Numbered from the stretch's first letter, positions 42,011 through 51,959 are shown. The stretch is DNA of 64,000 nucleotides from an uncultured Faecalibacterium sp. (GCA_934513205.1 CAKSWU010000002.1:1-64000); one strand, 5' to 3'. Numbers and translations are program-made. The notes: generated by a model from the sequence alone, not told the origin.

Positions 42011-43528
42011 ATGATCAACTTCTGCATCATTGCCACCATCGTGGTCTATCTGGTGGGCATGCTGCTGGTCGGCTTTGCGTACAGCAAGTCCAACGAGGAC
42101 AGCACCGACTTCTATCTGGGCGGACGCAAGATGGGTCCGCTGGTCACCGCCATGAGCGCCGAAGCCAGCGACATGTCCAGCTGGCTGCTGATGGGCCTGC
42201 CGGGCCTTGCCTACCTGAGCGGCATCGCATCCCCGGGCTGGACCGCCATCGGTCTGGCAGTGGGCACATGGCTCAACTGGCTCATCGTGGCCCGCCGTCT
42301 GCGCCGCTATTCCGCCAATCTGGACGCCATTACGGTGCCGCAGTTCCTGTCGCTGCGCTTCCATGACCAGCGCAACCTGCTCAACGCGCTGGGCGCGGTC
42401 ATCATCATCGTGTTCTTCATCCCGTACACGGCCTCCGGCTTTGCGGCCTGCGGCAAGCTGTTCAACAGCCTGTTCGGGGTGGACTACATGGTGGCGATGA
42501 TCCTGTCCGCGCTGGTCATCGTGGGCTATACCATTCTGGGCGGTTTCCGCGCCGTCACCACCACCGACCTGATCCAGTCCATGGTGATGAGCATTGCGCT
42601 GGTGGCGGTGCTGGCCTACGGCATCAGCGTGGCAGGCGGCTGGGACGCCGTGGTGCAGAACGCCAGCAGCCTGCCCGGCTACCTGACCATGGTGGCAAGC
42701 CACAGCAGCACCGACGGCGCTGCCGTCTCTTACAGCGCACTGGACATCGCGTCCACGATGGCATGGGGCCTTGGCTACTTCGGCATGCCCCACATCCTGC
42801 TGCGCTTCATGGCCATCGAGGACGAAAAGAAGCTGGTGCTCAGCCGCCGCATCGCCAGCGTCTGGGTGGTCATCGCCATGACGGCTTCCATCGCCATCGG
42901 CATGGTGGGTCTGGGCATGACCAAGGCCGGTGCGCTGGACTTCCTCAGCGGCTCGTCCAGTGAGACCATCATCGTGCGCATCGCCAGCCTCATTGCCGGG
43001 CACGGCGTGCTGGCAGCGGTGCTGGCGGGCCTGATCCTTGCCGGCATCCTTGCCGCGACCATGTCCACCGCCGACAGCCAGATGCTGGCAGCGGCTTCCA
43101 GCGTGTCCCAGAACATCCTGCAGGAGTTCGCGCACCTGAAGCTGACCGAGAAGCAGAGCCTGTTCGCCGCCCGCCTGACCATCGTCTGCATCAGCGTTGT
43201 GGGCGTGGTGCTGGCGCGGGACCCCAACTCCAGCGTGTTCAGCATCGTCAGCTTTGCATGGGCCGGCTTTGGCGGCTCCTACGGCGCGGTGGTGCTGTGT
43301 GCTCTGTTCTGGAAGCGCTGCAACTGGCAGGGCGCGCTGGCAGGCATGCTGTGCGGCGGCCTGATGGTCTTTGTCTGGAAGTACCTCATCAGCCCGCTGG
43401 GCGGCGTGTTCGGTATCTACGAGCTGCTGCCTGCCTTCCTGACTTCTCTGGTGGTGTGCGTGGTGGTCAGCCTGCTCACCCCGGCTCCCTCGGCAGAGAT
43501 CGAAGCCGAGTTCGAAGCGGCAAAGTAA
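42011..43528 (+). CDS. putP: Sodium/proline symporter
   Basis: A 505-residue sodium:solute symporter with 13 transmembrane segments. The family start (MINFCIIATIVVYLVGMLLVGFAYSKSN) and motifs GGRKMGPLVTAMSAEASDMSSW and ILGGFRAVTTTDLIQ place it with PutP. It imports proline with Na+. ATG 42011 is preceded by AGAGGGG; the frame extends 50 codons further 5' without a binding site. It follows a GntR regulator gene. Confidence 0.9.
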   Translation: MINFCIIATIVVYLVGMLLVGFAYSKSNEDSTDFYLGGRKMGPLVTAMSAEASDMSSWLLMGLPGLAYLSGIASPGWTAIGLAVGTWLNWLIVARRLRRYSANLDAITVPQFLSLRFHDQRNLLNALGAVIIIVFFIPYTASGFAACGKLFNSLFGVDYMVAMILSALVIVGYTILGGFRAVTTTDLIQSMVMSIALVAVLAYGISVAGGWDAVVQNASSLPGYLTMVASHSSTDGAAVSYSALDIASTMAWGLGYFGMPHILLRFMAIEDEKKLVLSRRIASVWVVIAMTASIAIGMVGLGMTKAGALDFLSGSSSETIIVRIASLIAGHGVLAAVLAGLILAGILAATMSTADSQMLAAASSVSQNILQEFAHLKLTEKQSLFAARLTIVCISVVGVVLARDPNSSVFSIVSFAWAGFGGSYGAVVLCALFWKRCNWQGALAGMLCGGLMVFVWKYLISPLGGVFGIYELLPAFLTSLVVCVVVSLLTPAPSAEIEAEFEAAK

Positions 43529-43548
43529 CGGCAAGACCTTAGACCTTC

Positions 43549-43585
43549 CAAACCGGCAGGGCCAGACGGCTCTGCCGGTTTTTTG
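43549..43585 (+). terminator. Terminator of putP
   Basis: AACCGGCAG pairs with CTGCCGGTT (43551-43559 and 43572-43580), then TTTT. Confidence 0.85.
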
Positions 43586-43682
43586 CGCGCAAAATGACAA
43601 AAATCGCCCCAATGCCTTGCAGATGCGGGTAAAAATTGGTAGAATAAAGCTGCATCCATATCGTTTTAAGGAGGAATGATCA

Positions 43683-44321
43683 ATGGCTTTTTGCAACAAA
43701 TGCGGCAAACAGATCCCGGAGGGGGCGGCGTTCTGCCCCAGCTGCGGCAACCGGATGGAGACGGCAGCGCCGGGCGGCGCGGGGAACTACAATGCAGCCC
43801 CGCAGCCCCCGCGTGCGGTCCCGCCTGTGAATGGGTCCGCAGCCCCCCAGCCCGGCATGGGCTATACGGCCCCGCAGACCCAGCCCATGAACTATTACAA
43901 GTTCGTCATCTGGGTGCAGATGTTCCTGGCTGTGCTGGTCGGCGTGGTGCAGGGCCTGGGCATGCTGTTCGGGTTCTGGTACGACATGACGGCGCAGGTC
44001 AGCGCGCAGTGGTTCTACATGTTCTACCCGGCGATGCACATCGTGGACGTCCTGTTCGGTCTGGCGTATCTGGCGCTGGCTGCCGGTGCGTTCTACACCC
44101 GTCAGCAGCTGGCCCAGTTCCGGAAGAACGGCCCGGATCTGTATTACCTGTTCATCATCGCAGGGACGGTACTGGGCTTTTTGTACGCGGTCCTGCAGGG
44201 CATCGTCTGTGCGACCGCAGCAGGACTGCCGAGCGCCATTGTGGGAACTGTCACAAAGATCGTCCTGCTGGTGCTGTGCCGGATGTACTTTGAAAAGCGC
44301 CGCCACCTGTTCTGCAACTGA
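43683..44321 (+). CDS. Zinc-ribbon membrane protein
   Basis: A 212-residue protein with an N-terminal zinc ribbon of two CxxC knuckles (FCNKCGKQIPEG and FCPSCGNRM), a proline- and glutamine-rich linker (residues 30-70) and four transmembrane helices (about 72-200). Many clostridial membrane proteins carry this ribbon at the cytoplasmic face, but the role is unknown. AAGGAGGAA precedes ATG 43683. It is monocistronic. Confidence 0.8.
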   Translation: MAFCNKCGKQIPEGAAFCPSCGNRMETAAPGGAGNYNAAPQPPRAVPPVNGSAAPQPGMGYTAPQTQPMNYYKFVIWVQMFLAVLVGVVQGLGMLFGFWYDMTAQVSAQWFYMFYPAMHIVDVLFGLAYLALAAGAFYTRQQLAQFRKNGPDLYYLFIIAGTVLGFLYAVLQGIVCATAAGLPSAIVGTVTKIVLLVLCRMYFEKRRHLFCN

Positions 44322-44337
44322 TCTCTGTCATATCGCA

Positions 44338-44370
44338 AACGCTGCCGCGCTGTGCGGCGGCGTTTTTTTG
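44338..44370 (+). terminator. Terminator of the zinc-ribbon gene
   Basis: CGCTGCCGC pairs with GCGGCGGCG around a GCTGT loop, followed by seven T. Confidence 0.8.
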
Positions 44371-44378
44371 CGGGCAAA

Positions 44379-44420
44379 CCAAAAAGGACGTGCTCCCTTG
44401 CGGGAACACGTCCTTTTTTA
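44379..44420. terminator. Bidirectional terminator next to pckA
   Basis: AAAAAGGACGTG...CACGTCCTTTTTT with an inner TCCC/GGGA; it can end pckA transcripts arriving from the right. Confidence 0.9.
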
Positions 44421-44453
44421 CTGCTTGCGTAGAAGTATCAGGCAGAGATCAGC

Positions 44454-46058
<1,605 letters not shown>

Positions 46059-46593
46059 ATTTGTGTACCTCTACTTTCGTTTGATCCTTACAAAAAACCT
46101 CTGAAGGTGCGGGGATGCAGCGCCCTCTGTGAACCGGACGCCGCGCAGGAGCATGAAACAATGCAATGCAAATTCCCCTGTTTATCATTATACATAAAAG
46201 ATTTCCAAAAGCAAGGAAGGAACCATATCGTTTGCAGAAAAGAAACAAATTTCATAAAGAATCTTAACCGGATGAAGCAATTTCAGGAAACAGGAAGACC
46301 GCTTCCGACCTGAAAAAATAAGGTACAGCGGCAGAAAAACCATATTTTGATAAAATTTTGACAAGCTGGTATCCATGGAGAAACCCTGCATTGCACCGGG
46401 ACAGGCCATGCCTGCGCGGCAAAAAACGCCCCTGCGGACGGCACAAAGGCGGCAAGGCGCAGAGATCGCGGGGCTTTCTGAAATATTTATGATACTTCAT
46501 TCGTTTTTATGGCAAAGGGACATTCGCTGTGTTATACTGTCCGTACCAGGAACTTTTTCCGCCTGCAGGCGGAGCGGCGCAAGGGAAACTGCT
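46059..46593. other. Divergent intergenic region pckA / papain-like gene
   Basis: A 535-base gap. It holds the pckA leader and a TATAAT box for pckA at 46187-46192 (minus), a poly-A/T-rich middle, and a TATACT at 46533-46538 before the plus-strand gene. I see no gene, hairpin element or palindromic repeat. Confidence 0.6.
46187..46214 (-). promoter_or_regulatory. Probable pckA promoter
   Basis: On the minus strand TTGCTT (46214-46209), 16-base spacer, TATAAT (46192-46187). The -10 is perfect and the -35 weak. Confidence 0.5.
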
Positions 46594-47217
46594 ATGAAAA
46601 CCATCTATATCCTTCTTACCCGTTCGGGCACGCTGCTGTCCAATCTGGTCTACGCCGTTACCGGGGCGAACTATACCCACGCCTCGCTGGCGTTTGACGA
46701 GGACCTGAACTGCCTGTACAGCTCCACCCGCAGAAACGGCTACACCATGTTCCCGGCGGGCCCCAGCAGGGAATATCTGGACCGGGGCGTGTTCCGCCTG
46801 CGGGAGAACGTGCCCTGCGCTCTGTACGCGCTGGAGGTCACCGAGGAAGCCTACGCCCGCGCCCGACGCCGGGCCGAGCACATGATGACCAACGGCGAGA
46901 TGTACCGCTTCAACGTGCTGGGACTGCTGCTTTGTGCGATGCACATCCGCTGGCAGCGCCGTCGGCATTATTTCTGTTCCCAGTTCGTCGGCGAGGTGCT
47001 GCAGAAGAGCGGCGCCATGCGGCTGCCCAAGGACAGCACCCTGATGCACCCCAGCGACTACACCGGCCTTTCACAGCTGAAATGCGTGTACGAGGGGCGT
47101 CTTGCCGACCTGCCCCAGCGCCGGGCCATGGATCTGGGCGAAGCCCCCACGGTGGTCAGCGTGTATCTGGGTCTGGCACTGGGTCTGGCCAAAGCCGGGG
47201 TGCGCAAGATTTTTTAA
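46594..47217 (+). CDS. YiiX-like permuted papain-fold hydrolase
   Basis: A 207-residue protein with a histidine block ANYTHASLAFDEDLN (His about 30) followed by a cysteine block RHYFCSQFVGEVLQKSGA (Cys about 129). This His-before-Cys order marks circularly permuted papain-like enzymes of the NlpC/P60 superfamily (YiiX/YaeF type), thought to act on amide or lipid-ester bonds. There is no signal peptide, and the C terminus has a hydrophobic stretch. AAGGGA precedes ATG 46594. The frame extends 5' to 46375 without support. Confidence 0.78.
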   Translation: MKTIYILLTRSGTLLSNLVYAVTGANYTHASLAFDEDLNCLYSSTRRNGYTMFPAGPSREYLDRGVFRLRENVPCALYALEVTEEAYARARRRAEHMMTNGEMYRFNVLGLLLCAMHIRWQRRRHYFCSQFVGEVLQKSGAMRLPKDSTLMHPSDYTGLSQLKCVYEGRLADLPQRRAMDLGEAPTVVSVYLGLALGLAKAGVRKIF

Positions 47218-47234
47218 AAAATTGAAATTTGCTG

Positions 47235-47263
47235 TTGACAAAGCAGGAACACTGTGCTAGAAT
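47235..47263 (+). promoter_or_regulatory. Promoter of the tRNA-Glu/tRNA-Asn unit
   Basis: TTGACA (47235-47240), 17-base spacer, TAGAAT (47258-47263). Confidence 0.88.
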
Positions 47264-47304
47264 AGGCGAGTCGGGAGCGAACGCCCGATGCAAAATGGAC
47301 GTAT

Positions 47305-47379
47305 GGCCCGTTGGTCAAGCGGTTAAGACAGAGGCCTCTCACGCCTTTAACATCGGTTCGATTCCGGTACGGGTCACCA
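47305..47379 (+). tRNA. tRNA-Glu(CTC)
   Basis: A 75-nt cloverleaf with acceptor arms GGCCCGT / ACGGGTC, anticodon loop CTCTCAC with anticodon CTC, T loop TTCGATT and encoded CCA. It is 41 bases before tRNA-Asn and shares its promoter. Confidence 0.95.
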
Positions 47380-47420
47380 TTTTATAGTAGTAAAACGGCT
47401 CTACGCCGTTTTATATAGAT

Positions 47421-47497
47421 GCCTCTTTAGCTCAGTCGGTTAGAGCACCTGACTGTTAATCAGGGTGTCGCCTGTTCGAGTCAGGCAAGAGGCGCCA
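47421..47497 (+). tRNA. tRNA-Asn(GTT)
   Basis: A 77-nt cloverleaf with acceptor arms GCCTCTT / AAGAGGC, D arm GCTC...GAGC, anticodon loop CTGTTAA with anticodon GTT, T loop TTCGAGT and encoded CCA. Confidence 0.95.
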
Positions 47498-47500
47498 GCA

Positions 47501-47534
47501 AAGCGATGGAAATTTTCCATCGCTTTTTTCTTTT
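47501..47534 (+). terminator. tRNA unit terminator
   Basis: AAGCGATGGAAA pairs with TTTCCATCGCTT, then a T run. Confidence 0.9.
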
Positions 47535-47548
47535 TCCCGACGGCCTTG

Positions 47549-47577
47549 TTGACAGCACCGCCCCGGGTGGCTATACT
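47549..47577 (+). promoter_or_regulatory. trpS promoter
   Basis: TTGACA (47549-47554), 17-base spacer, TATACT (47572-47577). Confidence 0.88.
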
Positions 47578-47622
47578 TAGCATTATAATAAAGAACACGG
47601 AAAAACCTCCTTCCGGCAGGGC

Positions 47623-47699
47623 CAGCTGCCTTGCCGTACTGCCAAAGGCTCCCTCCCCGAGGGAGCTGGCTGCGAACAAGGTGAGCAGACTGAGGGAGT
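47623..47699. repeat. MITE-like palindromic element 4 (partial)
   Basis: GCCAAAGGCTCCCTCCCCGA and the following GGGAGCTGGCTGCGAA... ACTGAGGGAG match the wording of the other palindromic elements. It lies in the trpS leader, between promoter and ribosome binding site. Confidence 0.6.
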
Positions 47700-47721
47700 T
47701 TCCTGTCAAAAGGAGAACACC

Positions 47722-48783
47722 ATGAAAAAAGTTATTCTGACCGGCGACCGTCCCACGGGCCGCCTGCACGTTGGTCACTACGTCGGCTCCCTGAAGGAGC
47801 GGGTGCGGCTGCAGAACTCCGGTGCGTATGACGAGATCTTTATCATGATCGCGGACGCACAGGCGCTGACCGACAACGCCGACAACCCGGAAAAGGTGCG
47901 CCAGAACATCCTGCAGGTGGCGCTGGACTATCTGGCCTGCGGCGTGGACCCGGCAAAGACCCACATCTTCATCCAGTCCATGGTGCCCCAGCTGACTGAG
48001 CTGAGCTTCTACTATCAGAATCTGGTCACCGTCAGCCGCCTGCAGCGCAACCCCACCGTCAAGACCGAGATCCAGATGCGCAACTTTGAGACCAGCATCC
48101 CGGTGGGCTTCTTCTGCTACCCCATCAGTCAGGCTGCGGACATCACCGCCTTCAAGGCCACCACCGTCCCTGCCGGTGAGGACCAGAAGCCCATGATCGA
48201 GCAGTGCTGCGAGATCGTGCACAAATTCAACTCTGTCTACGGCGAAACGCTGGTAGAGCCCCAGATCGTGCTGCCCCAGAACGCCGCCTGTCTGCGCCTG
48301 CCCGGCATTGACGGCAAGGCCAAGATGAGCAAGAGCCTTGGCAACTGCATCTACCTGTCCGAGGAACCGGAGGACATCGAGAAGAAGGTCAAGTCCATGT
48401 TTACCGACCCCAACCACCTGCGGGTGCAGGATCCCGGCAAGGTGGAGGGCAACCCGGTGTTCATCTATCTGGACGCCTTCTGCCGTCCGGAGCACTTTGC
48501 CGAGTTCTGGCCGGAGTACCAGAACCTTGACGAGGTCAAGGCGCACTATCAGCGCGGCGGTCTGGGCGATATGAAGGTGAAAAAGTTCCTGAACAACGTC
48601 ATGCAGACCGAGCTGGAGCCCATCCGTACCCGCCGCAAGGAGTGGGAGCAGCGCCTGCCCGAGGTGGTGGAGATCCTGAAGGAGGGCAGCGCCTACGCCG
48701 AAAAGACCGCTGCCGCCACGCTGGAGGAGGTGCGCAAGGCCATGCGCATCGACTACTTCGAGAACGATAACCTGCTGAAGTAA
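47722..48783 (+). CDS. trpS: Tryptophanyl-tRNA synthetase
   Basis: A 353-residue class I synthetase charging tRNA-Trp. HIGH motif: TGRLHVGHYVGSLK; KMSKS motif: GKAKMSKSLGN; the tryptophan-binding helix lies around FYYQNLVTVSRLQRNPTVK and the GEDQ block is at PAGEDQKPMIEQ. Length is typical. AAAAGGAG precedes ATG 47722. A repeat element sits in the leader; no T-box motif is seen, unlike thrS. Confidence 0.95.
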   Translation: MKKVILTGDRPTGRLHVGHYVGSLKERVRLQNSGAYDEIFIMIADAQALTDNADNPEKVRQNILQVALDYLACGVDPAKTHIFIQSMVPQLTELSFYYQNLVTVSRLQRNPTVKTEIQMRNFETSIPVGFFCYPISQAADITAFKATTVPAGEDQKPMIEQCCEIVHKFNSVYGETLVEPQIVLPQNAACLRLPGIDGKAKMSKSLGNCIYLSEEPEDIEKKVKSMFTDPNHLRVQDPGKVEGNPVFIYLDAFCRPEHFAEFWPEYQNLDEVKAHYQRGGLGDMKVKKFLNNVMQTELEPIRTRRKEWEQRLPEVVEILKEGSAYAEKTAAATLEEVRKAMRIDYFENDNLLK

Positions 48784-48940
48784 AATTTATGAGAGTGCCC
48801 GGAACGCCGCAGACGTTTCGGGCATTCTTTTGCATCGTTTGCGAAAATTGCATAGAAAACGCGGTCAAACCGTGTTAAAATAAGGGCAATAAGTGCAGAA
48901 AGCCCCCGCTTTGGGGGCGAGAGGAAAAAGGAGAATCACC

Positions 48941-49714
48941 ATGCAAAAGACCATCTGGATCACCGGTGCAAGCTCCGGCATCGGCCGGGAGTTCGCCCGC
49001 CGGTACGCCGCCATGGGCTGTCGGCTCATCCTGACCGCCCGCCGCGCCGACCGCCTGCAGGCCCTTGCCGAGGAGCTGCACGCAGCCCACGGCACGGTGT
49101 GCCGCATCGAGACCGCCGACCTTTCCCACCCGGAGGAGTGCAGCCGTCTGTGCGCAGCGCTGGCGGAGGAGCACATCGACATCTTCATCAACAACGCCGG
49201 GTTCGGTGTCTGCGGCAGCATTCTGGAAACGGAGGAAGCCCGCGAGGAGGAGATGATCCAGGTCAACGTGGCGGCGATGGCGCGGCTGTTCCGCGCCGTG
49301 GTGCGCAAGATGAACGCACAGGGCGGCGGCACCATCCTGAATGTGGCCTCCTCCGCCGGTCTTTTGCCCGGCGGGCCTTATATGGCGGGCTACTACGCCA
49401 GCAAGGCCTATGTGGTTAGCATGACCCGCGGCGTGGCCGAGGAGCTGCGGGAGATGCACAGCCCGGTCTACGTCTGCGCCCTCTGCCCGGGCCCGGTGGA
49501 TACCGAGTTCAACGACCGCGCCGGGGTGGTGTTTGCCCTGCGGGGCATCACCCCCGAGCTGTGCGTGGAGGAAGCCCTGCTGGGCATGATGCACCGCAGG
49601 ACCATCATCGTGCCCTCTGCCTTTATGCGGCTGTGCACCAGTGCCCAGCGGCTGGTGCCCATCCCGCTGCTGATGCCCATCGTGGCGCGCCAGCAGAAGA
49701 AAAAGCTGGGGTGA
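48941..49714 (+). CDS. Short-chain dehydrogenase/reductase (classical SDR)
   Basis: A 257-residue NAD(P)-dependent oxidoreductase. The cofactor motif is TGASSGIG, the structural NNAG block follows at about residue 85, the catalytic Ser lies in NVASSAG and the YxxxK pair in YYASKAY. The C-terminal 40 residues are hydrophobic and basic, as in DltE/YqjQ-like SDRs. Substrate is unknown. ATG 48941 follows AAAAGGAG; an upstream in-frame ATG at 48893 is less likely. Single gene. Confidence 0.85.
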   Translation: MQKTIWITGASSGIGREFARRYAAMGCRLILTARRADRLQALAEELHAAHGTVCRIETADLSHPEECSRLCAALAEEHIDIFINNAGFGVCGSILETEEAREEEMIQVNVAAMARLFRAVVRKMNAQGGGTILNVASSAGLLPGGPYMAGYYASKAYVVSMTRGVAEELREMHSPVYVCALCPGPVDTEFNDRAGVVFALRGITPELCVEEALLGMMHRRTIIVPSAFMRLCTSAQRLVPIPLLMPIVARQQKKKLG

Positions 49715-50028
49715 AAGACAAAGGTCGTCCAAACTTGTCAACAAGCCCAAAACTTTTCGGCGGAAATTGTGCGCTCTGACAAGGGTGGAAAAAGCTGCAT
49801 ACAAGTCTTTTTGGGCGGTTGGAAGATGTTTAAGATTTTTCACGAAAAAAAGCACAAAACGAAAGAAAATACAGCAAAAATGCAACAGAAAATGCCTTGA
49901 CAGAGTCGAAAAAGAATGCTAATCTAGTATACAAGAAAGGTGCGGGCGCGGGCATCCTGCGCTTGGAGCACCGGCAAAGCACAAGGGGAAAAGCCCCCGC
50001 AAGCAGTCTCTGACAGGAGGACTCAATT
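49715..50028. other. Promoter region of the uronate genes
   Basis: A 314-base gap, A-rich in its second half. It holds a consensus promoter at 49897-49925 and an imperfect palindrome CTAGTATACAAG (about 49924-49935) overlapping its -10, with a related CATACAAG at about 49799-49806. These could be GntR-type operator sites. Confidence 0.6.
49897..49936 (+). promoter_or_regulatory. Promoter and candidate operator of dhuD
   Basis: TTGACA (49897-49902), 17-base spacer, TAATCT (49920-49925). The imperfect palindrome around GTATAC starts at the -10 and covers the transcription start, a repression-type position. Confidence 0.75.
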
Positions 50029-50838
50029 ATGGCACAGTGCACTCCCAAATCTTTTGATCTGACCGGCAAGGTGGCGCTGATCACCGGCGCATCCTACGGC
50101 ATCGGCATGGCAATTGCAAAGGCTATGGCAGCCAACGGCGCTACCATCGTGTTCAATGATATCAAGCAGGAGCTGGTGGACAAGGGTCTGGCTTCCTATG
50201 CAGAAGCAGGCATCAAGGCACACGGCTACGTCTGCGACGTCACCGATGAAGACGCCGTCAACGCCATGGTGGCAAAGATCACCGAGGAAGTGGGCCACAT
50301 CAACATTCTGGTCAACAACGCCGGCATCATCAAGCGCATCCCCATGACCGAGATGAGCGCTGCTCAGTTCCGTCAGGTCATCGACGTAGATCTGAACGCC
50401 CCCTTCATCGTGGCAAAGGCCATCATCCCCGACATGATCGCTCAGGGCGGCGGCAAGATCATCAACATCTGCTCCATGATGAGCGAGCTGGGCCGTGAGA
50501 CCGTCTCTGCTTACGCTGCAGCCAAGGGCGGCCTGAAGATGCTGACCAAGAACATCGCCTCCGAGTACGGCGCATACAACATCCAGTGCAACGGCATCGG
50601 ACCCGGCTACATCGCCACCCCGCAGACTGCACCTCTGCGCGAGATCCAGCCCGACGGCAGCCGTCACCCCTTCGACCAGTTCATTGTTGCCAAGACCCCC
50701 GCAGGCCGCTGGGGCGAGGCCGAGGATCTGGGCGGACCCGCTGTGTTCCTGGCATCTGAGGCCTCTGACTTTGTCAACGGCCTGATCCTGTACGTGGACG
50801 GCGGCATTCTGGCCTACATCGGCAAGCAGCCCCAGTAA
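50029..50838 (+). CDS. dhuD: DhuD-type 2-keto-3-deoxygluconate-forming SDR (gluconate 5-dehydrogenase family)
   Basis: A 269-residue SDR with TGASYGIG, NNAGIIKR, NICSMMSE and the YAAAKGG active site, ending in DGGILAYIGKQP. Its sequence closely follows streptococcal DhuD, which reduces 2,5-diketo-3-deoxygluconate (DK-II) to 2-keto-3-deoxygluconate with NADH during breakdown of unsaturated uronates from glycosaminoglycans. Many databases label it gluconate 5-dehydrogenase. The kdgF and dhuI genes downstream support the DhuD role. AGGAGGA precedes the ATG. Codon use suggests strong expression. Confidence 0.85.
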   Translation: MAQCTPKSFDLTGKVALITGASYGIGMAIAKAMAANGATIVFNDIKQELVDKGLASYAEAGIKAHGYVCDVTDEDAVNAMVAKITEEVGHINILVNNAGIIKRIPMTEMSAAQFRQVIDVDLNAPFIVAKAIIPDMIAQGGGKIINICSMMSELGRETVSAYAAAKGGLKMLTKNIASEYGAYNIQCNGIGPGYIATPQTAPLREIQPDGSRHPFDQFIVAKTPAGRWGEAEDLGGPAVFLASEASDFVNGLILYVDGGILAYIGKQPQ

Positions 50839-50867
50839 ACGCTGAGGGCACTCCGCAGTTCTTGACC

Positions 50868-50906
50868 GGGGACTGCCGCACAGCGTTGTGTGGCAGTCCT
50901 TTTTGC
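50868..50906 (+). terminator. Terminator between dhuD and kdgF
   Basis: GGACTGCC pairs with GGCAGTCC, extended by CACA/TGTG, then five T. It may attenuate rather than fully stop read-through into kdgF. Confidence 0.75.
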
Positions 50907-50935
50907 ATTTGTCTGGGAAAGGATGATATGCTATA

Positions 50936-51280
50936 ATGGAAAAAAATCATCGGGACATCCCATGGGTGCCCCACGCCGAAATTTCTCCGGAACCCTGCGG
51001 CCCCGGGGTGCAGCGCCGGGTGCTGGCGTACAGCAAGGACGCCATGTGCGTGGAAAACACCTTTGAGACCGGCGGCGTGGGTGCCATGCACTGCCACCCC
51101 CACACCCAGATCACCTATATCGTCTCCGGGCGGTACCGCTTTACCATCGGGGACGAGACCCGGGAGGTAGGCCCCGGCGACACCCTGCTCAAGCAGAACG
51201 GCGTCATGCACGGCTGCGTCTGTCTGGAGGGCGGCGTGATGCTGGATTTCTTTACCCCCATGCGGGAGGACTTTGTATAA
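50936..51280 (+). CDS. kdgF: KdgF cupin, unsaturated uronate linearising enzyme
   Basis: A 114-residue single-domain cupin. The metal ligands are in MHCHPHTQITYIVSGRY and the later MHGCVCLEGGVMLDFFTPMREDF, the latter ending typical of KdgF. KdgF opens 4,5-unsaturated galacturonate or glucuronate to the linear 5-keto form that feeds isomerases such as DhuI or KduI. AAAGGA lies about 13 bases before ATG 50936; a TATAAT overlaps this start codon, so the transcription start is uncertain. It sits between dhuD and dhuI. Confidence 0.85.
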   Translation: MEKNHRDIPWVPHAEISPEPCGPGVQRRVLAYSKDAMCVENTFETGGVGAMHCHPHTQITYIVSGRYRFTIGDETREVGPGDTLLKQNGVMHGCVCLEGGVMLDFFTPMREDFV

Positions 51281-51323
51281 CACCTGCGTACCGCAGGGAA
51301 AAATAAGAAGGAGAACCATTGTT

Positions 51324-51959
51324 ATGAAGATCGCACTTATCAACGAGAACAGTCAGGCCGCCAAGAACGGCATCATTGAAGCCGCCCTGAAAAAGGTGGT
51401 GGAGCCCATGGGCCACGAGGTGGTCAACTACGGCATGTACGCCGCCGATGACGCTGCACAGCTGACCTATGTGCAGTGCGGCATTCTGGCTGCCATCCTG
51501 CTGAACAGCGGCGCTGCGGACTACGTCATCACCGGCTGCGGCACCGGTGAGGGCGCCATGCTGGCACTGAACAGCTTCCCCGGCGTCATCTGCGGCCATG
51601 TGGAGGACCCCGTGGATGCCTACACCTTTGCCCACGTCAACGACGGCAACGCCGTTGCCATGCCCTTTGCCAAGGGCTTCGGCTGGGGCGGCGAGCTGAA
51701 CCTCGAGTACTGCTTCGAGAAGCTGTTCGGCTTCGGCCACGGTCAGGGCTACCCCAAGGAGCGCGTTGTGCCCGAGCAGCGCAACAAGAAGATTTTGGAC
51801 GGCGTGCGCGCTGCCACCTTCAAGCCCCTCATCGAGTGCCTGAAGAGCATCGACCAGGAACTGCTGAAGGGCGCGGTTTCCGGTGCAAAGTTCTCTGAGC
51901 TGTTCTTCGCCTCCTGCAAGGACGAGGAGCTGGCAGCATACATCAAGACCCTGCTGTAA
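51324..51959 (+). CDS. dhuI: DhuI, 4-deoxy-L-threo-5-hexosulose-uronate isomerase (RpiB/LacAB family)
   Basis: A 211-residue RpiB-fold isomerase. It begins MKIALINENSQAAKNGII and contains LTYVQCGILAAILLNSGAADYVITGCGTGEG, PGVICGHVEDPVDA and GYPKERVVPEQRN, which match streptococcal DhuI rather than ribose-5-phosphate isomerase. DhuI converts the linear unsaturated-uronate product to 2,5-diketo-3-deoxygluconate, the substrate of DhuD. AAGAAGGAG precedes ATG 51324. Start is 44 bases after kdgF. Confidence 0.88.
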   Translation: MKIALINENSQAAKNGIIEAALKKVVEPMGHEVVNYGMYAADDAAQLTYVQCGILAAILLNSGAADYVITGCGTGEGAMLALNSFPGVICGHVEDPVDAYTFAHVNDGNAVAMPFAKGFGWGGELNLEYCFEKLFGFGHGQGYPKERVVPEQRNKKILDGVRAATFKPLIECLKSIDQELLKGAVSGAKFSELFFASCKDEELAAYIKTLL

